Below, piece by piece: positions 1-7,516 of a stretch of DNA of 64,000 nucleotides (the first letter of the stretch is position 1; each line of letters begins with the position of its first letter). Made by a program: the position numbers and the translations under genes. Where the stretch lies: positions 1 through 64,000 of the forward strand of contig JADFUR010000004.1 in assembly GCA_015222055.1 (NCBI GenBank). The letters run 5' to 3'. The DNA comes from Bacteroidota bacterium (lineage in GTDB: Bacteria > Bacteroidota > Bacteroidia > Bacteroidales > B39-G9). The notes under the pieces were generated by a model, which had not been told where the DNA came from, searched no databases, and saw only the letters and a list, made by a program, of their open reading frames with translations.

Positions 1-92
1 ATAAACAATTTCACTCGGCTTGCTTCTTTAGCGCATTGATAAGATTACTCTTTGAATTGCCCACGAAACTTAGCAAGACCGTTGTACGTCAT
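1..92. repeat. Right part of an attC-like spacer ending in GTTGTACGTCAT
   Basis: This non-coding stretch ends at 81-92 with GTTGTACGTCAT, the same kind of GTT-initiated boundary found before other modules further on. Short complementary arms (CTTGCT near 20 and AGCAAG near 72) suggest a foldable structure whose left part lies outside the window. The sequence supports only the boundary and the partial hairpin. That it is a recombination site is inferred from the better-preserved elements at 9598-9796 and 10965-11350. Confidence 0.35.
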
Positions 93-131
93 ACTAAAAG
101 GACACTGCTACAGAAAACTTACAGATAAAAA

Positions 132-302
132 ATGATAAATAAAATAATCCTAAATAAAGTAGCAAGTTACATAAATGCTACATTTTTAGAAACCGACAAA
201 AAGGTAAATCTTATCTATGGATTAAACGGAACAGTAGTTCTCCAAGTGGTTTTTTTGCTTATGATATTGCTACAAAAAGTAAAAAAAGCTACTCACATAT
301 GA
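132..302 (+). pseudogene. 5' remnant of an AAA-family ATPase, cut inside the Walker A motif
   Basis: The first 34 codons encode a start typical of SMC/RecF-like AAA ATPases (AAA_13-type), ending ETDKKVNLIYGLNGT. In intact members the next residues are GKST, completing Walker A. Here the sequence changes abruptly after codon 34 (231-233) and the frame then gives hydrophobic nonsense to a stop at 300-302. Such ATPases are often phage-defence or restriction-associated nucleases, but only the first strand and half a P-loop survive. I read it as the 5' stump left by a deletion that joined two unrelated genes. Confidence 0.6.
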
Positions 303-739
303 CATTATCTAATTTCTGGTTTTCGGAAAATGGTGACTACATTTATTCCAAAAATTTAAATGTGTATAGAACCACAAGTTCAACAGAATCAAATGATATA
401 TTCGATGCAGATATCAACTCTATTGATAAAATTAATACCGAAAATGAAAGTTATTATGGACTTCAATACATTTATCACAGTAATAATAATTTGTGGATTT
501 TACAAAATAATTCTTATTCATCAGAGGAATCAACCAGCATTTACGAGATTGAAGATAATGACTATACCCTTGTGAAAGAATATTATTACGATCGCTTCTA
601 CCAACCTAATGAGGAAACTTCTCCTTTTTGCATAAGTGCAAATTATGTTTTTGTAAATAAAGAAGGAACGGAAATTACCGTTTTATGTAAAGGCATCAGT
701 AATAACTCTTGGGTAATACAATTTCTTGCTGTAAAATAG
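236..739 (+). pseudogene. 3' remnant of a beta-propeller-like protein, fused out of frame to the ATPase stump
   Basis: From about 236 a different frame becomes meaningful: SPSGFFAYDIATKSKK followed by LSNFWFSENGDYIYSK, which resembles WD40/TolB-type propeller blades. It continues to a stop at 737-739. The first in-frame ATG is at 299, leaving 146 residues if translated. No signal peptide or start region is present, so this is probably the C-terminal part of a longer protein. Its frame differs from that of the preceding ATPase stump and the two read into each other near 234. A short expressed protein from 299 cannot be excluded. Confidence 0.5.
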
Positions 740-1357
740 TTAGCTAATCGTGGAGAAGATTATTGGTAGCCTATTTTCTATTTTGTTACACTAAAAAATT
801 TATGTAGCAGATGAAGTAACCATTCTTATATAAGTATTTTGGCGTCAATTTTAAATTATGATGGATTATAAAAAAATAATTATCAAAAAAGCAAGCACTC
901 GTAAGGGTAGCTATTATGAAACATTATTATATTCAGCATTTTAAACATTCAGCACTCAATATGAAATTTTTAATATGAAAAATTTGCTGTGTCAGCAACA
1001 ATTGAATATTTTCGATAACTATAGTGAATAAATATTTATAATCCATTAATAATCAGTTTGTGGGTCAAGAGTTCTGAAATTTATGCTTAATCAACACAAA
1101 TTTTAAAGTGAGCCTTATGTGGGCTTGTGAGAAACTAAATTCTAATCGTCCATCATAATAAATCTTACTAGAAACAAAATTTGCTCATTTAAGACATCAC
1201 TATTTTTTAAAAATTACAAACAGATTTTTTAGAAGATAGCTCAAAAAGTCTTATTTTTGAATAAATAATTAATAAGATACGGAGGGGGAGGACAAGAACT
1301 GCCGTAGTGAGGCGTAAAAAAAGTTTTGTCGTGAAAATTGATTTTATTGAAAGAGAT
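740..1357. other. Non-coding stretch, no recognisable gene
   Basis: About 600 AT-rich bases with frequent stops in all frames. There is a G-rich patch at 1281-1291 (ggagggggagg) shortly before the mannosyltransferase remnant. I found no RNA gene, terminator or long repeat. It may contain decayed cassette material, but nothing here can be assigned. Confidence 0.4.
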
Positions 1358-2721
1358 ATGAAAAAAACAATTATTATACAGTTAACAACATTGATTTGCT
1401 TCTGGCTAATATTTTTAGGCTTTCAAAATAAGACTATTTATTCTAATAGTTTAGGCTTAATTTCAGATAATTGGCAAAACAAAAATGAAGAGAGAAAACT
1501 TGTTGATAAACCGTATGAAAAGCTGACAAATGATAATTACATCCAATGGGATGCAAACACTATTCTCGAATAAAGAATTATGGTTATAATACTGAGAAAT
1601 CGGGAGGTGATTATATTTTTGCGTTTTTTCCCTTTTTCCCTTTAATATGGAAAATTACTAATCTTCCTCCAATTGGAATACTATTCCTTAATTATATATT
1701 TTTTTCTAGTTCTATTTTAATTCTTTTAAAATTATTCTCTGAGCCGAAAAGTTATGCCAGAAATGTGATTCTTAGCCTTAGTTTACCAAGCATAATTATT
1801 TTTCTCATTCCCTATACCGAGGCTACATTTATGCTAATGGTTAGCATTGGTATTTATGGCTTTATAAAGAATAAATATTGGATTTTCTTCATTGGATTCC
1901 TTTTAGCTTCATTAACAAGGCCCTCTTTTACCTTTTTATTATTATCAATAATAGGAACCGAATTTTTTTATTTAATAAAACACAAAAAAATAAAAATAGG
2001 AATTAAAAATACCCTTTATCGTATATCACCTCTTTTAATAGGAACTATAATTGTCTCGTTAATTCAATATACTCAAGGTAGTGGCGATTTTTTTAAATTT
2101 ATTAAAGTTCAGAAATACTGGAATAATATTTTATCAATTCCACATAATCTTAGAGACTGGTCTCAAGAAAGTTTTGGAATTAACATAGGAGTAATCTTTT
2201 TTATATTTATACCATTATTGATTTTAATCTTTCAACTGCTATATAAACAACTAAAAGAAAATAAAAAAAAGCCTGTTCTAAATTATAAATCGCCAAAAGA
2301 TTATTTATTGATTTTATCAATGCTATACCTGATTGGGAATAGTTTATTTATTATTCTATTTCGTGGAGGAAGCCTTCACTGCCTGTTCCGTTTTACGATT
2401 TGCTCCCCATTTTTATATATTCTACTTTATATTGCTTTTGATTATATACGACATATTTCATTAAATTTTCGACTTTTTTCTATTTGTTCACTTACATTGT
2501 CGAGCTTATTAGTACTTGGCTTAGCTGATTACTCCACATATTGGAACTTTTCTGATTTTGGTATTTTTGTTTTTATTGCAAGCTTATTCTTTTGGCTGTT
2601 TCAGGATTTGAAATCGTGTAGAATTTATAAGAATGGGATAATTCTATTATTACTAGTTAATTTAGTTTGGACAACATATCTATTTAATACTTATATAATA
2701 AATGGTTGGATATTTGCTTAA
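1358..2721 (+). pseudogene. PIG-V-like membrane mannosyltransferase, broken by a -1 frameshift
   Basis: The first frame (ATG at 1358) encodes an N-terminal membrane segment and runs to YIQWDAN, then stops at 1571-1573. The second frame continues to 2721 with YSRIKNYGYN and FAFFPFFPLIWK, followed by many hydrophobic segments. Together these match the PIG-V/integral-membrane mannosyltransferase pattern: WDANxY..RI...GY, then FFPLxPL. Adding one base near 1555 (CAC for AC) restores DAN-HYSRIKNYGY, so a single-base deletion explains the break. Either the gene is a recent pseudogene or the base is a sequencing error. The intact protein would be about 450 residues and would act in the inner membrane on a lipid-linked sugar; that role is inferred from the family. 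Confidence 0.6.
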
Positions 2722-2730
2722 CTAATTACT

Positions 2731-3106
2731 CCACACAACCCCTAAGAATATAAAAAAACTGTAGAGCAAGGTCTGCTACAGCTTTTATATTCGTTGTTGA
2801 GCGAAACCAAAGCTAGCGAATTGTTAGTTATGAAGGTGATTTGAGCCAGTATGTAATTCTAATAATTTTTGTTTTTGTATAGAGTTCTGATTTTAGTACA
2901 AACTTTTGATTAATTTCACCTGCTAATGTGCGTTTGCATGGTATTCCATAAAAACATAACAACATATTAATATATCTATTTAACTCAATTACTGCTCTTT
3001 AACATCTAAAATAAATCCCAAAACTGATTATTTTTTTATAAATTTACTTCTTTGTTAAACAAATATATAATGGATATAAACGGAATAGTCCGTTTATTTA
3101 TTTGTT
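2731..3106 (+). repeat. Intergenic repeat copy 1, ends at the GTTGGCAAC boundary before the peptide locus
   Basis: This is the first of three near-identical ~375-bp non-coding copies (others at 8500-8874 and 10965-11350). It begins CCACACAACCCCTAAG and carries a hairpin with CTGTAG (2759-2764) and CTACAG (2776-2781) followed by T residues, which could terminate the preceding gene. An AT-rich core at 3022-3049 and a small inverted repeat (AAACGGA/TCCGTTT) near the right end follow. It ends exactly where module-specific sequence begins, at GTTGGCAACA (3104). No open frame is conserved among the copies, so it is not an insertion sequence with its own transposase. Confidence 0.8.
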
Positions 3107-3151
3107 GGCAACAAGGCAAGAACAGTCAGTGCGTTTAAAAAATAATTGATT

Positions 3152-3493
3152 ATGGAAAAGAAATTTATTACTATTAAAATTGGAATAAATAGATACCGAA
3201 AAGTGTTTTTAGACGATATTTTATATTGTAAGGCAGATAGAGCTTACTCGATAATTCAAACAAAAGATTCTAAATATACTTTTTGCGAACCTTTAAAAAA
3301 CCTTGAATCTTTATTTGAGATGCATGATTCTTTTTTACATGTAAATCGTAGTTTTATTGTAAACTTGACAAAATGTATAGAATTTAAAACAGGTACAAAA
3401 TCAGAGTTAATTATAGAAAATGGAGCAATTATACTCCCAAATCAAGAAGCGTTAGAGCAAATAATGATATTTTTTAACCTTTCTAAAAATTGA
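3152..3493 (+). CDS. Stand-alone LytTR DNA-binding regulator
   Basis: A 113-residue protein that is almost entirely one LytTR domain. The family pattern is visible: an opening strand, DDILYCKADRAYSII, then FLHVNRSFIVNL, where the His-x-Asn-Arg-Ser/Tyr segment is the hallmark, and a closing segment ending LPNQEALEQI. There is no receiver, sensor or membrane domain, so any signal must act on the domain directly or through another protein. I chose ATG 3152 over the TTG at 3146 because it matches the usual length. It lies directly upstream of the RiPP precursor. The twin repeats at 3525-3555 just before the precursor promoter are the obvious candidate target. Confidence 0.88.
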   Translation: MEKKFITIKIGINRYRKVFLDDILYCKADRAYSIIQTKDSKYTFCEPLKNLESLFEMHDSFLHVNRSFIVNLTKCIEFKTGTKSELIIENGAIILPNQEALEQIMIFFNLSKN

Positions 3494-3524
3494 TATTTAC
3501 TGTTTTGTACCTCAAACTTGCAGT

Positions 3525-3555
3525 TTCGGAAAGTGTAGTTGCTGATTCGGAAAGT
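3525..3555 (+). promoter_or_regulatory. Putative LytTR operator: two TTCGGAAAGT direct repeats 21 bp apart
   Basis: TTCGGAAAGT occurs at 3525-3534 and again at 3546-3555. The similarity extends over 19 bp (C.G.TTCGGAAAGT.TAGT, 3521-3539 and 3542-3560). The 21-bp period puts both copies on one face of the helix, which is how characterised LytTR proteins such as AgrA bind paired ~9-10-bp sites. The second repeat ends 13 bp before the -33 element of the precursor promoter, an activator-like position. The link to the adjacent LytTR gene is inferred. Confidence 0.7.
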
Positions 3556-3568
3556 TTAGTAAAAATGG

Positions 3569-3600
3569 TTTGTATAGTCCTTAAAATCACATCATATTTG
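3569..3600 (+). promoter_or_regulatory. Bacteroidota-type promoter of the RiPP precursor
   Basis: TTTG at 3569-3572 and CATATTTG at 3593-3600 are separated by 20 bases. The Bacteroidota consensus is TTTG, 19-21 bases, then TAnnTTTG, so only the first base of the -7 box deviates. Transcription would begin near 3606, giving a leader of about 37 bases before the ATG at 3643. A weak -7 box fits a promoter that needs an activator. Confidence 0.65.
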
Positions 3601-3642
3601 CAGTGTTAATTTATTTCATAAACTTTTTTTAAATTTAATACA

Positions 3643-3822
3643 ATGGAAAAAATTCAAAAATTTGAGAACTGCAAAATTCAAAATATGCAGGAGATTAAAG
3701 GTGGTAGATGTGTAGATAAGTATGATTCAGGTTGTGGACATACAGATAAAACAATTTATGATGGTTGTGGTAATGAAAAAAGAGTAGTTACAAACATCGA
3801 ACATTGGTTTTATAGAGATTAA
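3643..3822 (+). CDS. RiPP precursor peptide with GG-type leader, grasp-with-spasm type
   Basis: This short gene encodes 59 residues. The N-terminal part (residues 1-21, beginning MEKIQKFENCKI and ending EIKGG) looks like the double-glycine leaders of Bacteroidota natural-product precursors. The presumed core (22-59) has three cysteines (23, 31, 42), four aspartates (25, 28, 35, 40), Thr34, Thr37 and Thr50, and Lys36 and Lys46. These are suitable donors and acceptors for ester or amide crosslinks made by an ATP-grasp enzyme. GCGHTDKTIYDGCGNEK holds a near-repeat of GCG..D/E. A LytTR-type operator and promoter precede it and a terminator follows. Cleavage after GG and the crosslink chemistry are inferred from the family. 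Confidence 0.82.
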   Translation: MEKIQKFENCKIQNMQEIKGGRCVDKYDSGCGHTDKTIYDGCGNEKRVVTNIEHWFYRD

Positions 3823-3833
3823 TCTTTCACGAT

Positions 3834-3863
3834 AAAAGGCTGCTCTAATCGACAGCCTTTTTT
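3834..3863 (+). terminator. Intrinsic terminator/attenuator after the precursor
   Basis: AAAAGGCTG (3834-3842) pairs perfectly with CAGCCTTTT (3853-3861) around a 10-base loop and runs into a T tract. It sits between the precursor and the enzyme genes. Partial read-through would give far more precursor mRNA than enzyme mRNA, a common arrangement in RiPP operons. Confidence 0.85.
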
Positions 3864-3897
3864 ATTATAAATGTGTAAAATAATTCCAATTATGAGA

Positions 3898-5049
3898 ATG
3901 AAACATTATAAGTTTTTAATTGTATTATTAGTATTCTTTCAAACTACATTTGCACAAACAAAGAATAATTATTACTTATTATTAAGAAATGCAGAAAAAA
4001 AAATTGTAAACAATCAGCTTGATTCATCATTGGTAAATTATAATCAGGCATTTGTAAAATATAATTACCCTTTTGTAAGAGATATTACTGCTGCTGCGTG
4101 TGTGGCCCATTTTGCTAATGACACTAATTGTCTATATAGATACATTGAAATACTCTTAAAAAGAGGGATGTCTTTAGTGGAGTTAGATTATTTCATTCAG
4201 AAAAGACCAAATGATAAAAAGCTATTAGTTTATAAAGATAAGTTCACAACTTATCAAAATTATTATCTTTCTTCAATTGATAAGGAATTAGAAAAGGAAT
4301 TAAGATATTTGGATAAAAAAAATCAAATAGACTTAGCTTATGTTCGTATTCATTATAAAACAGAAATAGATAAATTTAAATCTACACAAAGGAAAAAATT
4401 TTATGATACATTAGTTGCTAAATATATATATTTAATACATCAATACGGAATACTTTCTGAAAAAGAGATAGGTTTAGGTTCTAGTATCTTTTTAAGATGG
4501 ACAAATGATAAAAATAATACTTTTCATAAAGATATAATTTATGAATATATAGATTCTCCAGATATAAGAGAGAACAAAAAAGATTCTGTTTTTTTTGGTT
4601 ATAGCTATATTAAAAATAGAAGCATTTACAAATCATACACAAGACCAGGTAACTCTTTTTTGTGGCATGTAAATTTGGATAATTATCCAAATTTAGATAG
4701 CTTGTTAAAGACACGGTTAAATACACTAAAAATATATCCCAATTTTTATGCGGCATGCCATGAGCGTTCAAAGGGAGGTATGAAAGCGTCTGAGGATTAT
4801 TGTATTGCATGGGAATCTGCAACTAAACAAAAGTATCATTTTGATTTAAAAAAAATAATTGAAGCACCTGAAGCAGAACAAATAAATAAACTTAGGGCAA
4901 GTATTTATATTAGAAGTTTACAAGAAGATTTAGCATTATTCGAAGCATTACAAAAATTGGAAAATCTTAAATACAAACACTATTTTAAACTTAGAGCTAA
5001 AGGTAATAGTTTATTTTTTAATGTTTTGTTTACTCGTGTAATGCCATAA
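3898..5049 (+). CDS. Exported protein of unknown function in the RiPP locus
   Basis: I do not recognise a named domain. The start at 3898 gives a clean signal peptide (MKHYKFLIVLLVFFQTTFAQ); ATGs at 3871 and 3892 would add residues before it. The mature part is about 365 residues, mostly helical-looking. The segment ending with two acidic/aromatic repeats (NAEKKIVNNQLDSSLVNY) could be TPR-like. A Cys/His-containing stretch (ACHERSKGGMKASEDYC) lies near residue 290. The gene ends 2 bp before the ATP-grasp gene, so it is clearly in the operon. A periplasmic role in handling or sensing the peptide is possible, but no evidence in the sequence singles it out. Confidence 0.75.
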   Translation: MKHYKFLIVLLVFFQTTFAQTKNNYYLLLRNAEKKIVNNQLDSSLVNYNQAFVKYNYPFVRDITAAACVAHFANDTNCLYRYIEILLKRGMSLVELDYFIQKRPNDKKLLVYKDKFTTYQNYYLSSIDKELEKELRYLDKKNQIDLAYVRIHYKTEIDKFKSTQRKKFYDTLVAKYIYLIHQYGILSEKEIGLGSSIFLRWTNDKNNTFHKDIIYEYIDSPDIRENKKDSVFFGYSYIKNRSIYKSYTRPGNSFLWHVNLDNYPNLDSLLKTRLNTLKIYPNFYAACHERSKGGMKASEDYCIAWESATKQKYHFDLKKIIEAPEAEQINKLRASIYIRSLQEDLALFEALQKLENLKYKHYFKLRAKGNSLFFNVLFTRVMP

Positions 5050-5051
5050 AT

Positions 5052-6035
5052 ATGATATTAATAATTTCAATAGAAGATGATTATTCAACAAACGATGTTG
5101 TTGATTGGCTTAGTTTATTCAATAAAAAAGTTTTGCGTATTAATAATGAAACATCTATAGACAAAATTAATATTGAATCAAAAAACAATGGTTTTTCAAT
5201 ATCATTTACTTATAAAAACAATGAATATTCTGTTAATGAGTTTAGTCATTTTTGGTTTAGAAAAGGAAAACTAAATTTTGATAATATAATAGATATTATT
5301 TCGAAAAATAATAGTAGAGATATTGATAAAGGGATATACTCTCATCTTTTATTTGAAGAACTTAAAACGATAGAGCAATATTTTATTTATTTTTTGGAAC
5401 TAAAAAACAAACTTGGAAGCTACTATCAGGGGGATACAAATAAATTAAAAAGTTTAGCCATTGCTCAAAATATTGGATTAACAATTCCTAAATCTTTTGT
5501 TTTTTCACAAAAGATTAAATTAATAAAAGCATTTAATATATCTAATGAATTTATCACAAAAGGAATTCAAGGCATACTATCTTTCGGTTCCGATAATCTT
5601 GGTTTTAATAATAAAACTGAATTAATAAATAAGATAGATATTGATGAAATGGATAATAATTTTTTCCCTTCGTTTTTTCAAAAAAATATACCTAAACTAT
5701 ACGAACTAAGGATTTTCTATCTTGTTGGAGAATTCTATTCAATGGCAATCTTTTCACAAGAAGACGAACAAACCAAAATAGATTTTAGAAATTATAATTA
5801 TGAAAATCCTAATAGAACAGTACCGTATAAACTTCCTTTACAAATTGAAACTAGACTTGATTTATTCATGAAAAAAATGGATTTAGATACAGGCTCAATA
5901 GATATGATTGTAACACCTGATTTGGAATATATATTCCTCGAAGTTAATCCAGTTGGTCAATACGGTATGACATCTATCCCGTGTAATTATTATTTAGATG
6001 AAAAAATCGCAAAATACTTAGCAAATGAAAAGTGA
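5052..6035 (+). CDS. gwsG: ATP-grasp peptide maturase (grasp-with-spasm, GwsG type)
   Basis: This 327-residue protein has the layout of RiPP ATP-grasp ligases. An N-terminal substrate-binding half includes EFSHFWFRKGK. A central ATP-binding part has FITKGIQGILSFGS, and ELRIFYLVGEFYSMAIFSQ follows. The C-terminal metal-binding strand is FLEVNPVGQYG (295-305), in which Glu and Asn bind Mg-ATP. The family activates side-chain carboxylates of Asp/Glu in the precursor core and joins them to Ser/Thr/Lys, giving ester or amide macrocycles. It overlaps the next small gene by 11 bp and lies beside a SPASM gene, the defining pair of grasp-with-spasm loci. The actual linkage is not readable from sequence. 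Confidence 0.88.
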   Translation: MILIISIEDDYSTNDVVDWLSLFNKKVLRINNETSIDKINIESKNNGFSISFTYKNNEYSVNEFSHFWFRKGKLNFDNIIDIISKNNSRDIDKGIYSHLLFEELKTIEQYFIYFLELKNKLGSYYQGDTNKLKSLAIAQNIGLTIPKSFVFSQKIKLIKAFNISNEFITKGIQGILSFGSDNLGFNNKTELINKIDIDEMDNNFFPSFFQKNIPKLYELRIFYLVGEFYSMAIFSQEDEQTKIDFRNYNYENPNRTVPYKLPLQIETRLDLFMKKMDLDTGSIDMIVTPDLEYIFLEVNPVGQYGMTSIPCNYYLDEKIAKYLANEK

Positions 6036-6219
6036 AAAGAATTTTTTAGAAATTATTGGAGATACTAACAATAGGAAATATCCTTTAAATTATAAATTTG
6101 TAGAAATAAAGGAAATGCCAAAAGAAGTAAAAAACAGAAAATATATAAATATTGCTTTGTACCAAACAAATAAATATGAACCGAGTTCGTATCATAAACC
6201 TATTTCCAAACTATTGTAA
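6025..6219 (+). CDS. Small unknown protein between the ATP-grasp and SPASM genes
   Basis: This 64-residue frame overlaps the end of the ATP-grasp gene by 11 bp and shares one base with the SPASM gene (TAATG at 6217-6221). That strongly suggests coupled translation and a real gene. It is basic and tyrosine-rich (EIKEMPKEVKNRKYINIALY) with no signal peptide, double glycine or cysteine. I cannot assign a family. A recognition or scaffold subunit for the two maturases is one possibility. A second modified peptide is less likely because a GG leader is absent. Confidence 0.62.
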   Translation: MKSEKNFLEIIGDTNNRKYPLNYKFVEIKEMPKEVKNRKYINIALYQTNKYEPSSYHKPISKLL

Positions 6220-7298
6220 TGAAACAAGAATACATTAAATTATATTCAAATTGTATGCCTGTAAAAGGATACAAACAATCATTTATAGTTGACTTACAAA
6301 GAGGAGGGGCGTCAAATGCCATTCCAAACAGCTTGTTTGAAATTATTGATAAGTATCCAAATAAAACATTAGATAAAATTAAAAAAGAATATAATAATAA
6401 GTATGATGAAATAATTGATGATTATTTTCAATTTTTATTAAAAAATGAATTTGCATTTAAATGCTCGAAACAAGAATTAGAAACCTTCCCAGAGTTAGAT
6501 TTAACATGGAAATCCGCTTCTATAATTGAAAATGCTATTGTAGATATTTCAACATTAAAAGAAACGACAATTAAAAAAATTATTTCAGAACTATCAGAGC
6601 TGAGATGTAATGCACTACAAATACGTTTTGAAAAAGTGTGTTCACTTAATGATCTTAAAAAAATAGGTTTATTATTAGAAAATACACGGATTTTAACAGT
6701 TGAAATTTTTATTAAATATTCAGAAGAAACAACATTTGAAACATTAATCTATTTAACAGATAAATTTCCTCGTTTTCAAAGAATATATATTTATAATAGT
6801 CTGAAAAACGAAATGAGTTCGTGTTCAAAAATTATATTTGATAAAAAAGACATAAACCCATCAAAAGATTGTGGTGTTATTTCAAGTCATAATTTTGTTA
6901 TAAATATTGAAACATTTACAGAATCGCAATGCTTCAATACGTGTTTAAATCGTAAAATAAGTATAGACTCAAAAGGTTATGTAAAGAATTGTCCAAGTAT
7001 GCAAAATGATTATGGTAATATTTCTAATACAAAACTGTTAGATATAGTTGAAAAAACTAATTTTAAAGATTATTGGACAGTAAATAAAGATAAAATTGAT
7101 GTTTGTCAAGATTGTGAATTTAGGCATATATGCACAGATTGCAGAGCATTTATAAGGGATTCGAAAAATATTTATTCCCAACCTACAAAATGTGATTACA
7201 ATCCATATATTGCACTTTGGAAAGGTCAAAAAAATTGGATAAGTGTTGAACAATGGAGAGAAGAAAATCCACATTGGAAAGATAAAGTAAATATTTAA
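6219..7298 (+). CDS. gwsS: SPASM-domain peptide maturase (grasp-with-spasm, GwsS type) lacking the radical-SAM cluster motif
   Basis: This 359-residue protein has a C-terminal SPASM-like cysteine set: CFNTC, then NCPSM, then CQDCEFRHICTDC (296-308) and Cys325, suited to bind auxiliary Fe-S clusters. The N-terminal half resembles a degenerate radical-SAM barrel, but no CxxxCxxC occurs anywhere, so it cannot bind the usual SAM cluster. This appears to be the normal form in grasp-with-spasm systems, where the protein may recognise or hold the precursor instead of doing radical chemistry. It is the last gene of the operon. The module boundary GTTGCCAACAA follows 52 bp later. Confidence 0.85.
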   Translation: MKQEYIKLYSNCMPVKGYKQSFIVDLQRGGASNAIPNSLFEIIDKYPNKTLDKIKKEYNNKYDEIIDDYFQFLLKNEFAFKCSKQELETFPELDLTWKSASIIENAIVDISTLKETTIKKIISELSELRCNALQIRFEKVCSLNDLKKIGLLLENTRILTVEIFIKYSEETTFETLIYLTDKFPRFQRIYIYNSLKNEMSSCSKIIFDKKDINPSKDCGVISSHNFVINIETFTESQCFNTCLNRKISIDSKGYVKNCPSMQNDYGNISNTKLLDIVEKTNFKDYWTVNKDKIDVCQDCEFRHICTDCRAFIRDSKNIYSQPTKCDYNPYIALWKGQKNWISVEQWREENPHWKDKVNI

Positions 7299-7350
7299 TT
7301 ATAATTTTGTCACAAAGTTTATTATAATTAATAAGGGCAAATAAAGCCCA

Positions 7351-7510
7351 GTTGCCAACAATGCATCATAAAACATAAGGGCGACAGTGGTTTACGGAGC
7401 TTTTGTGCGTTTAATCACACTCGCTAAATTTGCAATTTGACAAGTTGATTAAAAAGTTTAAATTTGTGTCTAATCGCAAACTTGAGATAAGCTTATAAAA
7501 ACTAAAAAAA
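7351..7510 (+). repeat. Spacer beginning with GTTGCCAACAA, complementary to the start of the peptide module
   Basis: GTTGCCAACAA at 7351-7361 is the exact reverse complement of TTGTTGGCAAC at 3102-3112. The two bracket the LytTR-precursor-enzyme block. The rest of the spacer is non-coding, is not homologous to the ~375-bp repeat, and contains TGCGTTTAATC and CTAATCGCAAAC, which could pair in part. No right-hand GTT boundary is visible before the next gene. I interpret it as a worn or truncated attC-like element. Confidence 0.5.
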
Positions 7511-7516
7511 ATTAAA

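Noticed and set aside
6219-7298. Radical-SAM enzyme call for the SPASM gene
   Set aside because: No CxxxCxxC motif occurs in the protein; only SPASM-type cysteines remain.
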